DNA of 64,000 nucleotides, taken from assembly GCF_001747095.1 (NCBI RefSeq), contig NZ_MDGP01000001.1, positions 4,191,001 through 4,255,000 on the forward strand, in the 5' to 3' direction. This document shows, piece by piece, positions 1-7,828 of this stretch (within the stretch, counting starts at the first letter, position 1; each line of letters begins with the position of its first letter). Under the pieces are notes generated by a model. It ran no database searches. It worked only from the letters and a program-made list of their open reading frames with translations, and was not told the origin of the DNA. The translations under genes were made by a program, and so were the position numbers. This DNA comes from Roseivirga sp. 4D4. GTDB taxonomy: Bacteria; Bacteroidota; Bacteroidia; Cytophagales; Cyclobacteriaceae.

Positions 1-1
1 T

Positions 2-232
2 AGCAATGATGACGTTGCAGCACAGCGGAAGGCTTTTGAAGGGCTATCCATGAAAATGTATGATATGCTGAGAAGAAGAGGAAGTGACACCGTTTTATAC
101 AAACAGTACTGCCCAATGGCTTTCAATAATAAGGGTGCATTCTGGCTGGCGGCTGAGATGGAAGTGAATAATCCGTATTTTGGAGATGTGATGCTGCACT
201 GCGGAAGTGTACAAGAAAAGATAGGAGGCTAA
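2..232 (+). CDS. C-terminal part of a DUF3347-type protein (5' end outside window)
   Basis: The reading frame is open from base 2 and runs to the stop at 232, so this is the last 76 codons of a longer gene; an internal Met at 50 is not a credible start. The motif YKQYCPMAF, then GAFWL and NPYFGDVMLHCGSV, is the characteristic end of the DUF3347 domain. That domain is found alone or fused to the end of CusB/HlyD-type efflux adaptors in Bacteroidota and carries conserved Cys and Met residues suited to copper binding. Both Cys of the motif are present. Whether the complete protein is an efflux adaptor or a small exported metal-binding protein cannot be told here. The Cys-rich protein and TonB receptor downstream fit a metal-related neighbourhood. 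Confidence 0.75.
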   Translation, partial: SNDDVAAQRKAFEGLSMKMYDMLRRRGSDTVLYKQYCPMAFNNKGAFWLAAEMEVNNPYFGDVMLHCGSVQEKIGG

Positions 233-317
233 TGTGACTGGTTTGTCTTTTAGCTGATTAAGTCCAGATTGTCCCGATAGGGCTCTTTAGACGTCAATTG
301 GATAAGAATTTAGACTT

Positions 318-806
318 ATGAAAATAAATCAATTGTTGTTTGCACTTGTTTTTAGTGTAGCCTTCTTCAGTACAAGGGGTCAAACCAATAGTTCATTTTT
401 TGATCAGGTAGAAGGAGATTGGGTCGGAAGTGGTAACCTGTTTGGCACTCCAGCTACTTTCACTATGACCTGGGAAAAGGTACTATCGGACCAATTTATC
501 CATTTACAATTCAGTAACTCATTTAAAGACCAGAGTGGCACCACTCGAACTATGGAATCTAAGGCTTTTTATAAGCTGGGCGCTGATAAAAACAGTGGCC
601 ATTGGTTTGACTCTAGAGGAGTCATGTTTGGCTTGGAGTATAATCTAAAAGAAAATGAGCTCACGGTGTTCTGGGGTGACCCAGAAAAAGAAGAGGGTAA
701 GACAGAATACCGTTTAATTGAAGGCGATCGAATTGAAGTGAAAGACTATGTCAAAAGGAATGGCACTTTTAGCCAATTCGGAGAGGCGGTTTACACCAAA
801 AAATGA
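318..806 (+). CDS. Exported lipocalin/FABP-like hypothetical protein
   Basis: A 162-residue protein with an N-terminal signal peptide (about residues 1-21, ending FFSTRGQ). The mature part opens with a WVGSG motif and continues as short alternating strands containing Trp and Phe residues (TMTWEKVL, HWFDSRG, LTVFWGD). This pattern resembles DUF1579 and small lipocalin-like barrels that measure or bind small ligands, but I cannot assign a family firmly. It stands alone between the DUF3347 fragment and the Cys-rich protein. No lipobox is seen, so the product is probably periplasmic. Confidence 0.7.
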   Translation: MKINQLLFALVFSVAFFSTRGQTNSSFFDQVEGDWVGSGNLFGTPATFTMTWEKVLSDQFIHLQFSNSFKDQSGTTRTMESKAFYKLGADKNSGHWFDSRGVMFGLEYNLKENELTVFWGDPEKEEGKTEYRLIEGDRIEVKDYVKRNGTFSQFGEAVYTKK

Positions 807-877
807 TGCCAATCAAATAGAAATACTTAGATTTAAAAATCTCGTCAGTTTACTGATGAGTCGTGTGTGTTTGTGTG

Positions 878-911
878 ACCACCTGGGGTAACCTGGGTGG
901 TTTCCATTTTT
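878..911 (+). terminator. Possible terminator after the lipocalin-like gene
   Basis: ACCACC at 878-883 can pair with GGTGGT at 896-901 around a GC-rich centre, followed by TTTCCATTTTTT. The stem is short and imperfect, so the call is tentative. Confidence 0.35.
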
Positions 912-980
912 TATGAGCAATTTGGAATGATTCCACCACTTGATGCCCTGTTGCAAGTATTTTGAAGTTATCTTTGCTTT

Positions 981-1289
981 ATGCAACGCTTGGGTGCTAT
1001 CCTTTCGATTTTTATACTATTGCTAAGTATGGCACCATGTGCCGATGCTTGGGAAAGTTCTGCATGTGATTCTGAAGAAGTCTGTGAATCTTCAAACGAA
1101 CATGATGCTTCCGATGAGGCTGATGATTGCTTGCCTTTTTGCTCGTGTTTGTGCTGCACAGCCATCACAATTGCCCCCCTTCAATCCTTCAATTTTCAAG
1201 AAGCTGTAATTACGCTTGATGAACCAAAACTGGAAGACAACACCTACACTCCCCCTGCTTTTGATATTTGGCAGCCGCCCAAGATCTAG
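981..1289 (+). CDS. Small exported Cys-rich protein, DUF6660-like
   Basis: A 102-residue protein with a signal peptide (about residues 1-23) and an acidic stretch rich in Ser, Glu and Asp. A dense cysteine cluster CLPFCSCLCC follows at about residues 50-60. This layout (signal peptide, acidic segment, CxPFCxCxCC, then a loose C-terminus) matches the DUF6660 family, found in Bacteroidota just before TonB receptors linked to metal uptake or efflux. The TonB receptor starts 46 bases after the stop, consistent with one transcript. The acidic and Cys residues could bind a metal ion, but this is inference. A TAnnTTTG box ends only 4 bases before the ATG, which would give a very short or absent leader. 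Confidence 0.7.
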   Translation: MQRLGAILSIFILLLSMAPCADAWESSACDSEEVCESSNEHDASDEADDCLPFCSCLCCTAITIAPLQSFNFQEAVITLDEPKLEDNTYTPPAFDIWQPPKI

Positions 1290-1335
1290 TTCTGAGTCCT
1301 CTAGAATTAGTATCCATTTTTAAAACAAAGCTTTG

Positions 1336-3516
1336 ATGCATGTCAGAATATTAGTCTCAACACTTTTGTGCTTGAGCATGGCCCATGGCGTATTGGGTCA
1401 ACAAGTGCTAAAATTCAAAATATTAGATAAAGAGACCAATCAACCTTTGGTTGGGGCAACGGCCAGTATAAGCCCGACAATAGGAGGTATTGCCGATACC
1501 AACGGATTGGTCACGCTGAATTTGTCAAATGACTTGACAGAAGTAAAGGTGACCTTCTCCTTTGTCGGTTATGCGGCAGAATCGAGAACTGTGAAGCTGC
1601 CATCTACAACTTCAGAACCTATTCTGATCTTTTTGGAGATGGAAGAGGAAGAGATGGAAGAAGTGATCGTAACCACCACTAGAAACTCGAGAAGTATAGA
1701 AGATATTCCTACTAGAATTGAATTTCTGGGTACGGAAGAATTGGAAGAAAAGGCGGTTATGCGTTCTGATAACATTGCTATGTTACTGCGCGAAAGCACC
1801 GGTATTCAAATGCAGGTGACTTCACCCAGTTCGGCCAATCAGAGTATTCGTATTCAAGGCCTTGACGGCAGGTATACCCAGCTGCTGAAGGATGGCTTTC
1901 CTTTGTTCGGTGGCTTTTCTGGTGGCTTGAGCATCATGCAGATCCCACCATTGGATTTAAAGCAGGTAGAAGTAATCAAGGGTAGTAACTCAACGCTTTA
2001 TGGCGGAGGTGCGATTGCAGGTTTGGTGAACCTCGTGAGTATTCAACCTGAAGAAAAACCACACTTTAAGGTTATGATTGACCAGACATCGGCCGGAGGA
2101 ACAACTTTGAATACCTTCAGTGCCCGTAGGAATGAGAAGTTTGGTTATAGCTTTTTTGCCTCCGGCAATAGACAGAATGCTTACGATCCTAACTCGGATA
2201 ACTTTTCAGAAATCCCCAATGTAAGGAGTCTCACCTTGAACCCGACATTCTTTTATTACCCTAATACTAATAGTATGCTGAGGCTCTCGCTTAATGGGAC
2301 TTTTGAGGATCGTTTAGGCGGAAATCTAAATGCCATTGATGCGGAAAGACCCAGTAATACGCAATACTTGCAAGAGAATACGACCAGACGATTGTCTTAT
2401 CAAGCGACATACAGCAGTAAATGGGGTGATAATAAGGAGTTAGTCATCAAAAACAGTCTACTGCATTTCGACAGGAGTATCAATCAATTTAATTATGCTT
2501 TTGATGGAGAGCAGTGGTCTACTTTTAGTGAGGCTACCTATTCCTTTGGCGATGAAATGAGTAGTTGGGTACTAGGTCTGAATGTCTACTCAGATGAATT
2601 CAAGGAAGGAGAGTTGGTCAGCTCAGATAGGAGCTATAGCCAGGTGACTGGAGGCTTATTCGCTCAGCAGGTATCTAAATTGTCCGATCGCTTTTCTATA
2701 GAATCAGGTTTTCGAGTGGATAGAAATAATGATTACGGTTGGTTTGTTCTCCCAAGGCTGTCACTTTTCTATCAGCCGAATACCAGCTTGACCTATAGGC
2801 TAAGTGGAGGTTTGGGTTATAAAACACCTACTATTTTCACAGAGGATACGGAGAGATTTTCCTTTAGAGGCTTAAACAGTTTCAACCTGGAAGATTTGGA
2901 TGCTGAACGATCCTGCGGAGGAAACTTTGATATCAATTACCGAACTTCTTTTGGGAATGACTGGACTTTCAGTTTAAACCAACTCTTCTTTTATACTCGA
3001 TTGAACGATCCGCTAGTACTGGCTGAAAATCCTGCAGACAATTTCTTCTTTGAAAATGCGAGTGGGCCTGTGAGTTCTAGAGGAATTGAGTCTAACATGA
3101 AGTTGACCTACAAGGATTTTAAGTTTTTTCTCAACTACGCTTTGATTGACACGCGCCTTGAATATGAAAACCTGAATGATCAAAAGCCGCTGACTGCTAA
3201 ACATAATATTGGAGCTGTTTTGGTCTATGAGGAAGAGGGAAAGTGGAGGCTCGGCCTGGAGACATATTATACCAGTCGGCAGCTGCGAAATGATCTTACT
3301 GAAACGGATGATTTTTGGATCGTGGGGTTCATGGCGCTCCGAAAATTTAGAAAGGTGAGTGTCTATTTAAACTTTGAAAATTTCACAGATACACGGCAGT
3401 CAAGATTTGAGAATATCAACCTTGGATCCAGTATGACTCCAGAGACGTTGGATGTTTGGGCTCCCTTGGAAGGGTTTGTTGTTAATGGGGGTTTGATTCT
3501 GGAACTAGATCACTAA
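1336..3516 (+). CDS. TonB-dependent receptor with N-terminal CarboxypepD_reg domain
   Basis: A 726-residue outer-membrane receptor. It has a signal peptide (to about residue 21), a CarboxypepD_reg-like beta domain (about 23-105), then a plug domain (about 115-235) with IRIQGLDGRYTQLLKDG and the plug-end motif STLYGGGAIAGLVNL. A long 22-strand-type barrel reaches the C-terminus. At this length it belongs with FecA/BtuB-like receptors rather than the approximately 1000-residue SusC group. ATG at 1336 is preferred over the TTG one codon earlier. Linkage to the DUF6660-like protein and the DUF3347 fragment suggests import of a metal ion or metal chelate; the substrate is not shown by the sequence. 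A palindrome of the 24-nt repeat family lies just downstream. Confidence 0.9.
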   Translation: MHVRILVSTLLCLSMAHGVLGQQVLKFKILDKETNQPLVGATASISPTIGGIADTNGLVTLNLSNDLTEVKVTFSFVGYAAESRTVKLPSTTSEPILIFLEMEEEEMEEVIVTTTRNSRSIEDIPTRIEFLGTEELEEKAVMRSDNIAMLLRESTGIQMQVTSPSSANQSIRIQGLDGRYTQLLKDGFPLFGGFSGGLSIMQIPPLDLKQVEVIKGSNSTLYGGGAIAGLVNLVSIQPEEKPHFKVMIDQTSAGGTTLNTFSARRNEKFGYSFFASGNRQNAYDPNSDNFSEIPNVRSLTLNPTFFYYPNTNSMLRLSLNGTFEDRLGGNLNAIDAERPSNTQYLQENTTRRLSYQATYSSKWGDNKELVIKNSLLHFDRSINQFNYAFDGEQWSTFSEATYSFGDEMSSWVLGLNVYSDEFKEGELVSSDRSYSQVTGGLFAQQVSKLSDRFSIESGFRVDRNNDYGWFVLPRLSLFYQPNTSLTYRLSGGLGYKTPTIFTEDTERFSFRGLNSFNLEDLDAERSCGGNFDINYRTSFGNDWTFSLNQLFFYTRLNDPLVLAENPADNFFFENASGPVSSRGIESNMKLTYKDFKFFLNYALIDTRLEYENLNDQKPLTAKHNIGAVLVYEEEGKWRLGLETYYTSRQLRNDLTETDDFWIVGFMALRKFRKVSVYLNFENFTDTRQSRFENINLGSSMTPETLDVWAPLEGFVVNGGLILELDH

Positions 3517-3547
3517 GCATTTAAACGAAGGACCATCTTTCATCACT

Positions 3548-3571
3548 CAGAGTCTCTCACAGAGGACTCTG
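3548..3571 (+). repeat. 24-nt asymmetric palindrome, copy 1
   Basis: Arms CAGAGTCTCT and AGAGGACTCTG surround a 3-nt loop; the right arm carries one extra C that would bulge. The same 24-nt unit recurs at 4107-4130, 11003-11026 and, inverted, at 11059-11082. This copy lies between the convergent TonB receptor and GNAT genes, where it could act as a bidirectional hairpin, but it has no T-tract. Confidence 0.8.
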
Positions 3572-3586
3572 AGATCAACCAGATTA

Positions 3587-4051
3587 TTAGGTATTTAAAT
3601 GAAGAACCATCTTAATATCGCATTGGGATGTTCCTTCATTACAAGATTTGTCTTCTACAAACCCAAGCTTCTTATAGAGTTGAATGGCAGTTTTCAGCTT
3701 GCTGCTCGATTCGAGATACAGATGCTCAATACCGAGAGATTCTGCCTGTTCGATTGTTCTTAGTGTCAATTTTTGTCCTAGGCCGTGCCCTCTGTGCGAT
3801 TTGTAGATACCCAATTTGCAGAGCTCCCATTGGTTTTCGGATTGCTTGACCAGGGCACAAGTGCCGACTGCTTGATTGTCATTATCGACTGCCATGAATA
3901 TGTGACCGCCCTGGTCGATGATGTGTTGTTTCGGGTCCCCTAGAATCGATATATCGGGTTCTTCAAGGCGCAAGAACTCGTTGATCCATTCTTCACTGAT
4001 TTTTCGGAAGTCTTCAGCATGATGCGACTGGAATTGGATCACCTTAAACAT
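3587..4051 (-). CDS. GNAT-family N-acetyltransferase
   Basis: A 154-residue protein with the GNAT fold. Strand 4/motif A reads WELCKLGIYKSHRGHGLGQKL (about residues 75-95), containing the acetyl-CoA pyrophosphate-binding pattern RGHGLG. A motif B segment LYLESSSKLKTAIQLYKKLGF (about 114-135) ends in the common YxKLGF signature. The acceptor substrate cannot be predicted. The gene stands alone, convergent with the TonB receptor and divergent from padR, and is flanked on both sides by copies of the 24-nt palindrome, so the gene and its two palindromes could have moved as a unit (speculation). Confidence 0.9.
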   Translation of the reverse strand: MFKVIQFQSHHAEDFRKISEEWINEFLRLEEPDISILGDPKQHIIDQGGHIFMAVDNDNQAVGTCALVKQSENQWELCKLGIYKSHRGHGLGQKLTLRTIEQAESLGIEHLYLESSSKLKTAIQLYKKLGFVEDKSCNEGTSQCDIKMVLHLNT

Positions 4052-4086
4052 GATTAAAGATGGCGGAATTTTACCCTCCAGTCAAC

Positions 4087-4182
4087 CTATAAGTTCTACA
4101 CTCAATTAGAGTCTCTCGTAGAGGACTCTGATTAAGAAGATGTGGTAGAAACAGAAGATTAATCCAATCTATAAGTTCTACA
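4087..4182 (+). repeat. Pair of 14-bp direct repeats upstream of padR
   Basis: CTATAAGTTCTACA occurs at 4087-4100 and again at 4169-4182, 82 bases apart. The TTCTACA portion is the left half-site of the palindromic operator next to the padR start, so these repeats are probably extra regulator half-sites. The second copy runs into a fuller site, TTCTACAAATGTTGTAATAA. Confidence 0.55.
4107..4130 (+). repeat. 24-nt asymmetric palindrome, copy 2
   Basis: TAGAGTCTCT and AGAGGACTCTG arms around CGT. It differs from copy 1 at few positions and keeps the same one-base arm asymmetry. Flanking bases CTCAAT and ATTAA are also shared with copy 4 when that copy is reverse-complemented, so the repeat unit is longer than the hairpin. 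It lies between the divergent GNAT and padR genes. Confidence 0.8.
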
Positions 4183-4217
4183 AATGTTGTAATAATGATT
4201 TTAATTCTTTTCATTTG

Positions 4218-4236
4218 TTCTACAATAGTTGTAGAA
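4218..4236 (+). promoter_or_regulatory. Palindromic operator, likely for the adjacent PadR regulator
   Basis: TTCTACAA TAG TTGTAGAA is a perfect 8-bp inverted repeat with a 3-base centre. It ends two bases before the padR ATG at 4239, so a bound protein would block initiation. A degenerate second site, TTCTACAAATGTTGTAA, lies at about 4175-4192. PadR proteins commonly repress their own operons through such TACAA/TTGTA sites; the pairing of this site with this regulator is inference. Confidence 0.65.
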
Positions 4237-4238
4237 AT

Positions 4239-4565
4239 ATGAATCAAAATCTAGGAAACCTTGAAGAGACCATTCTTCTAATTGTGGCTGTAATGCCCGA
4301 TGAGGCCTATGGTTATACCGTTTCGGAGTCTTATAGACAGTATATGAACAATCGCATTTCAATTTCAGCAGTGCATACGGTTTTGAAACGATTAGAAAAG
4401 AAAGGGCTCATTGAATCGAAGATGGGCGGAGCGACTGCTGAACGAGGTGGTAGAAGGAAGAGAATTTTTGAAGTAACCAAAGTCGGTCTTTCTACGCTGG
4501 AGCAAATTCAGTCAAACCGAATGAAGCTATGGGATATGATGCCAAAGCTTAATTTTTCTGCTTAG
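4239..4565 (+). CDS. PadR-family transcriptional regulator
   Basis: A 108-residue winged-helix protein. It opens with LGNLEETILLIVAVMPDEAYGYTV, the usual PadR first helix and turn, then the recognition region ISISAVHTVLKRLEKKGLIESKMG and the beta wing GGRRKRIFEVTKVG. ATG at 4239 is chosen; the TTG at 4215 would place the start inside the operator palindrome. The stop codon overlaps the GTG start of the permease by one base, so the two are translationally coupled. The regulator probably represses itself, the permease and the MORN protein, responding to an unknown ligand or membrane stress. Confidence 0.92.
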   Translation: MNQNLGNLEETILLIVAVMPDEAYGYTVSESYRQYMNNRISISAVHTVLKRLEKKGLIESKMGGATAERGGRRKRIFEVTKVGLSTLEQIQSNRMKLWDMMPKLNFSA

Positions 4566-7225
4566 TGATTAGACCAACAGATAATATATCACCCCCAAAC
4601 TGGGCCAACCGCTTCCTAGAGTGGTATTGTGCTAACAGTCTCTTGGATGAGATTCAAGGAGATTTGTTAGAAGCATTTTACTATCGACAGACGGAAGTGG
4701 GAGCCACCAAAGCCAAATGGTGGTTTGTTTGGGATGTGATTAGGTTTTTCAGGCCCTCATCATTTGGCAAAAGGTCATATAACTCAAATCAAATCGCAAT
4801 GTTAAAGAATTACATGCTCGTTAGCCTGAGAAACTTCAGAAAGCAAAAAGGCTACAGTTTTATCAATTTGTCAGGACTTATAGTGGGGATCACGGCCTGT
4901 CTGCTGATTAGTCTCCATGTGTTGGAAGAAATCACATATGATAATTTTCACCCAAAAGCCGATAAAACGTATCGCGTGGTCATGGATATGTACGGACAGG
5001 GGGAATTGAAAACTAAAAGTGCGCCTGTATATGCCGCTGTGGGTCCTAATCTACTTACCGACTTACCAGAAGTCGAGATGTCTGCGCGCATTTTACCTTT
5101 TGGTGGTGGCGTATATAGCGTGCGTCAGGATGACGGTACATTGATTCGATATAATGAAGACAAAGCTGTACTAGCAGATGAGAACTTCTTCGATATGTTC
5201 GGTTTCAAGTTGATTGATGGTGATCGGCAAAACGTGTTATCACAACCGAGTCAAATTGTGGTGTCTGAATCTACAGCTAGACGTTACTTCGGTAATGAAA
5301 ACCCTATAGGACAGTCAATATTTTGGCGTGGTACTACCGAATTGAAGGTGACTGGGGTTTTTGAAGACTTTCCTGAGAATTCGCACATGCAATTTGAACT
5401 CATTACTTCTTTGAAGACTTGGGGAGGATATGAAGATTTTATTAGTAACTGGGGTTGGTACGACTTCTATACGTTCGTGAAAGTCGCGGATGGTGTCAGT
5501 CAAGATGCCTTGGATCAGAAACTTGAAACCTACCTAGACGGCAAGAAGGCTGAGGTTTATGCGCAACGCGGCATTAGAGAAGTACTCTGGTCACAACAAG
5601 TAGGAGATGTACACCTTGAGTCTATTGGACTTAGCTGGGATATGGGCGAAAATGGCGGAGGACAACAAATCTACTTCTTAGTCATTATCGCTGGGTTGAT
5701 ACTGATTATTGCTTGGGTAAACTATATTAATCTTGCTACGGCACGTGCTATTAAGCGTGCTAAAGAAGTGGGAGTACGTAAAGTTGTTGGGGCAGGCAAA
5801 TCCAATCTTCTGATTCAATTCTTAGTCGAGTCTTTCCTGTATAACCTGTTCGCTGTGTTGGCTTCACTTGCTCTGGTTGCCTTGCTCAGGCCTTTGATCA
5901 ATCAGGCAATGGATATTACACTAGAACAATCATTGCTGTTTGGTCCGACAGTCTTAGGGGGCTTGTTCATACTCGTGCTGATCGGGACACTCTGCTCTGG
6001 CTTATATCCAGCACTGGTACTCACCTCATTTAATCCTGTGGCTGTCTTGAAGGGTAGTTTAGGAAATGGAAAAAAGAAGTTTGGCTTTCGCCAATTACTG
6101 GTTGTCTTTCAATTCACAGCTTCTATAACACTAATACTTGGGACCTTTTTGGTAATCAAGCAGCTGAATTATATGCGGAGCTATGATCTGGGAATCGATC
6201 TTGAACAAACACTGGTCTTACAAGCACCTTCTTCCGGAACCAGTGATGATGACCTTCAGAATAGAATCCAGGTTTTTAGGAACATGCTTGAAGGGATGCC
6301 TGAATTAGAAGGCTTCACTATGTCGAGCAGTGTACCAGGCATTGAAAACTTTAGTATCAGTGGATTTAACTCCAAGTATTATCCTGAAGAGCTTAGAGAT
6401 TGCTATAGAGTGGGTATTGACGATGACTTTATTCAACTGTTTGACGTAGAGCTTATAGCAGGAAGATCCTTTTTAAAAGATATGCTTACCGATACAGCAG
6501 CTGTGGTACTGAATGAGGTCGCTGTTAAGCATATGGGTTTTTCAAGCCCTGAGGAAGCCATCGGTGAGAAAATTAATCCAAATAGGCCGAATGAATCGAC
6601 AATAATCGGGGTGGTGGGCAACTATCATCAAGCGACTATCAAGCAAGGCCTGGACCCCGTTATATTCAGTTATAACAGAAGAAGACAGGCAGCTTATTAT
6701 GCAGCCAAAATCAGCACTAACGACTACGCTGGTGTACTTTCAAAAGTGGAGAACGCCTGGGACGAAATTTACCCTGATAACCCTTTTGACTTCTTCTTTT
6801 TGGATGAACGTTTCGATCGGCAGTATAAAGCTGACCAGCAATTCAATACGGTATTCATTGGCTTTGCAGGCCTTGCCATTTTTGTGGCTTGTCTGGGGCT
6901 TTTTGGGCTGGTTTCATTTACTACCGAGCAATCAAGAAAAGAAATTGGTATTCGTAAGGTCCTAGGGGCATCTTCTCAAAAACTGGTGCTACTTCTGGCT
7001 AAGGACTACGCAAAGCTTATTCTGATTTCGATAATGCTTGCGTTTCCTTTGGGTTATTATCTAATGCAGGAATGGCTCAAAAGCTTTGCCTATCAAACTC
7101 GCATTGGCGTAGAGATTTTCGTTTTGGGTGGCCTGATGATTTCGGTGATTGCGTTTATTACGGTAAGCTTCAAATCGTTTAGTGCAGCCAATGGGAACCC
7201 AGTGAGTGCTTTGAGAGATGAGTAG
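4565..7225 (+). CDS. MacB/FtsX-type ABC transporter permease with PadR-associated N-terminal prefix
   Basis: An 886-residue inner-membrane protein starting at GTG. Residues about 1-75 form the soluble permease-prefix segment (PPNWANRFLEWYC ... DEIQGDLLEAF) typical of permeases encoded directly after padR in Bacteroidota. Two FtsX modules follow. Module one has a membrane helix at about 98-118, a large periplasmic MacB-like domain, and helices from about 368 onward with the cytoplasmic motif RAKEVGVRKVVGAGK. Module two starts at about 505 and repeats the layout, with helices from about 759 and SRKEIGIRKVLGAS. No ATPase gene is adjacent, so the partner must be elsewhere. Such permeases are usually proposed to export lipids, peptides or antibiotics by mechanotransmission. 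Confidence 0.9.
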   Translation: MIRPTDNISPPNWANRFLEWYCANSLLDEIQGDLLEAFYYRQTEVGATKAKWWFVWDVIRFFRPSSFGKRSYNSNQIAMLKNYMLVSLRNFRKQKGYSFINLSGLIVGITACLLISLHVLEEITYDNFHPKADKTYRVVMDMYGQGELKTKSAPVYAAVGPNLLTDLPEVEMSARILPFGGGVYSVRQDDGTLIRYNEDKAVLADENFFDMFGFKLIDGDRQNVLSQPSQIVVSESTARRYFGNENPIGQSIFWRGTTELKVTGVFEDFPENSHMQFELITSLKTWGGYEDFISNWGWYDFYTFVKVADGVSQDALDQKLETYLDGKKAEVYAQRGIREVLWSQQVGDVHLESIGLSWDMGENGGGQQIYFLVIIAGLILIIAWVNYINLATARAIKRAKEVGVRKVVGAGKSNLLIQFLVESFLYNLFAVLASLALVALLRPLINQAMDITLEQSLLFGPTVLGGLFILVLIGTLCSGLYPALVLTSFNPVAVLKGSLGNGKKKFGFRQLLVVFQFTASITLILGTFLVIKQLNYMRSYDLGIDLEQTLVLQAPSSGTSDDDLQNRIQVFRNMLEGMPELEGFTMSSSVPGIENFSISGFNSKYYPEELRDCYRVGIDDDFIQLFDVELIAGRSFLKDMLTDTAAVVLNEVAVKHMGFSSPEEAIGEKINPNRPNESTIIGVVGNYHQATIKQGLDPVIFSYNRRRQAAYYAAKISTNDYAGVLSKVENAWDEIYPDNPFDFFFLDERFDRQYKADQQFNTVFIGFAGLAIFVACLGLFGLVSFTTEQSRKEIGIRKVLGASSQKLVLLLAKDYAKLILISIMLAFPLGYYLMQEWLKSFAYQTRIGVEIFVLGGLMISVIAFITVSFKSFSAANGNPVSALRDE

Positions 7226-7817
7226 AAAACTATTGATCCTATTATTGCTGATTGTCACCTTTTCGCTCAAAGGACAAGATACTGTCAGAACTAATTACCC
7301 TGGTTCTGAAAAAGTATGGAAGAAGGTTTTCAATGGGGCTAAAAAGTCTCAAGACCTAATTTATTGGGAGAATGGTAGAGAATGGATGACTGCCAAATAT
7401 GATACTGCTGATGTGGAATACTGGAAATGGTATCATGAAAATGGGAACCCTTATTTTGAGGCCACGATTATCAGAGATGAACTTCAAGGTCTCTATAAGA
7501 TTTGGTATGAGAGTGGCCAATTGGCAGAAGAAATAACCTTTCTTAATCACCTTGAAGATGGTCCTGCTATTTTTTATTACCGGAATGGCACAATTGCGGC
7601 AAAAGGGAGTTATCACAAAGGCAAAATGATAGGTGATTGGAAGTTTTACGATAAGGACGGCTTATCCTTTAATGGTAAATGGGTTTGGCCATTTGCTGCT
7701 GATACTTCCAGTCTTAGAATGGAGGGACAAATAAAAGACCACCAGCGTTTAGGATCTTGGAAGTATAGGACAACAGCTGGTGGTAAAAAGCCCAAAGTAT
7801 TTATTGAGGAGTATTAA
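7218..7817 (+). CDS. Exported MORN-repeat protein
   Basis: A 199-residue protein with a signal peptide (about residues 1-19, ending SLKGQ). Successive MORN-like units each carry a YENGxxx or YYRNGxx core: WYHENGNPYFEA, WYESGQLAEE, YYRNGTIAAKGSY, FYDKDGLSFNGKW. Databases often label this family YwqK-like antitoxin, a name that says little about function in this phylum. It overlaps the permease gene by 8 bases and is the last gene of the padR operon. A role at the envelope together with the permease is inferred only from this linkage. Confidence 0.85.
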   Translation: MSRKLLILLLLIVTFSLKGQDTVRTNYPGSEKVWKKVFNGAKKSQDLIYWENGREWMTAKYDTADVEYWKWYHENGNPYFEATIIRDELQGLYKIWYESGQLAEEITFLNHLEDGPAIFYYRNGTIAAKGSYHKGKMIGDWKFYDKDGLSFNGKWVWPFAADTSSLRMEGQIKDHQRLGSWKYRTTAGGKKPKVFIEEY

Positions 7818-7828
7818 GGAAAAGCGGT

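Noticed and set aside
609..623. GACTC...GAGTC inverted repeat inside the lipocalin-like gene, at first grouped with the 24-nt palindromes
   Set aside because: It is within a coding region, shorter, and the arms differ from the repeat family.
968..1168. Minus-strand frame opposite the DUF6660-like gene
   Set aside because: It is the mirror of the acidic Ser/Glu coding stretch; the plus-strand frame has a signal peptide and the Cys signature.
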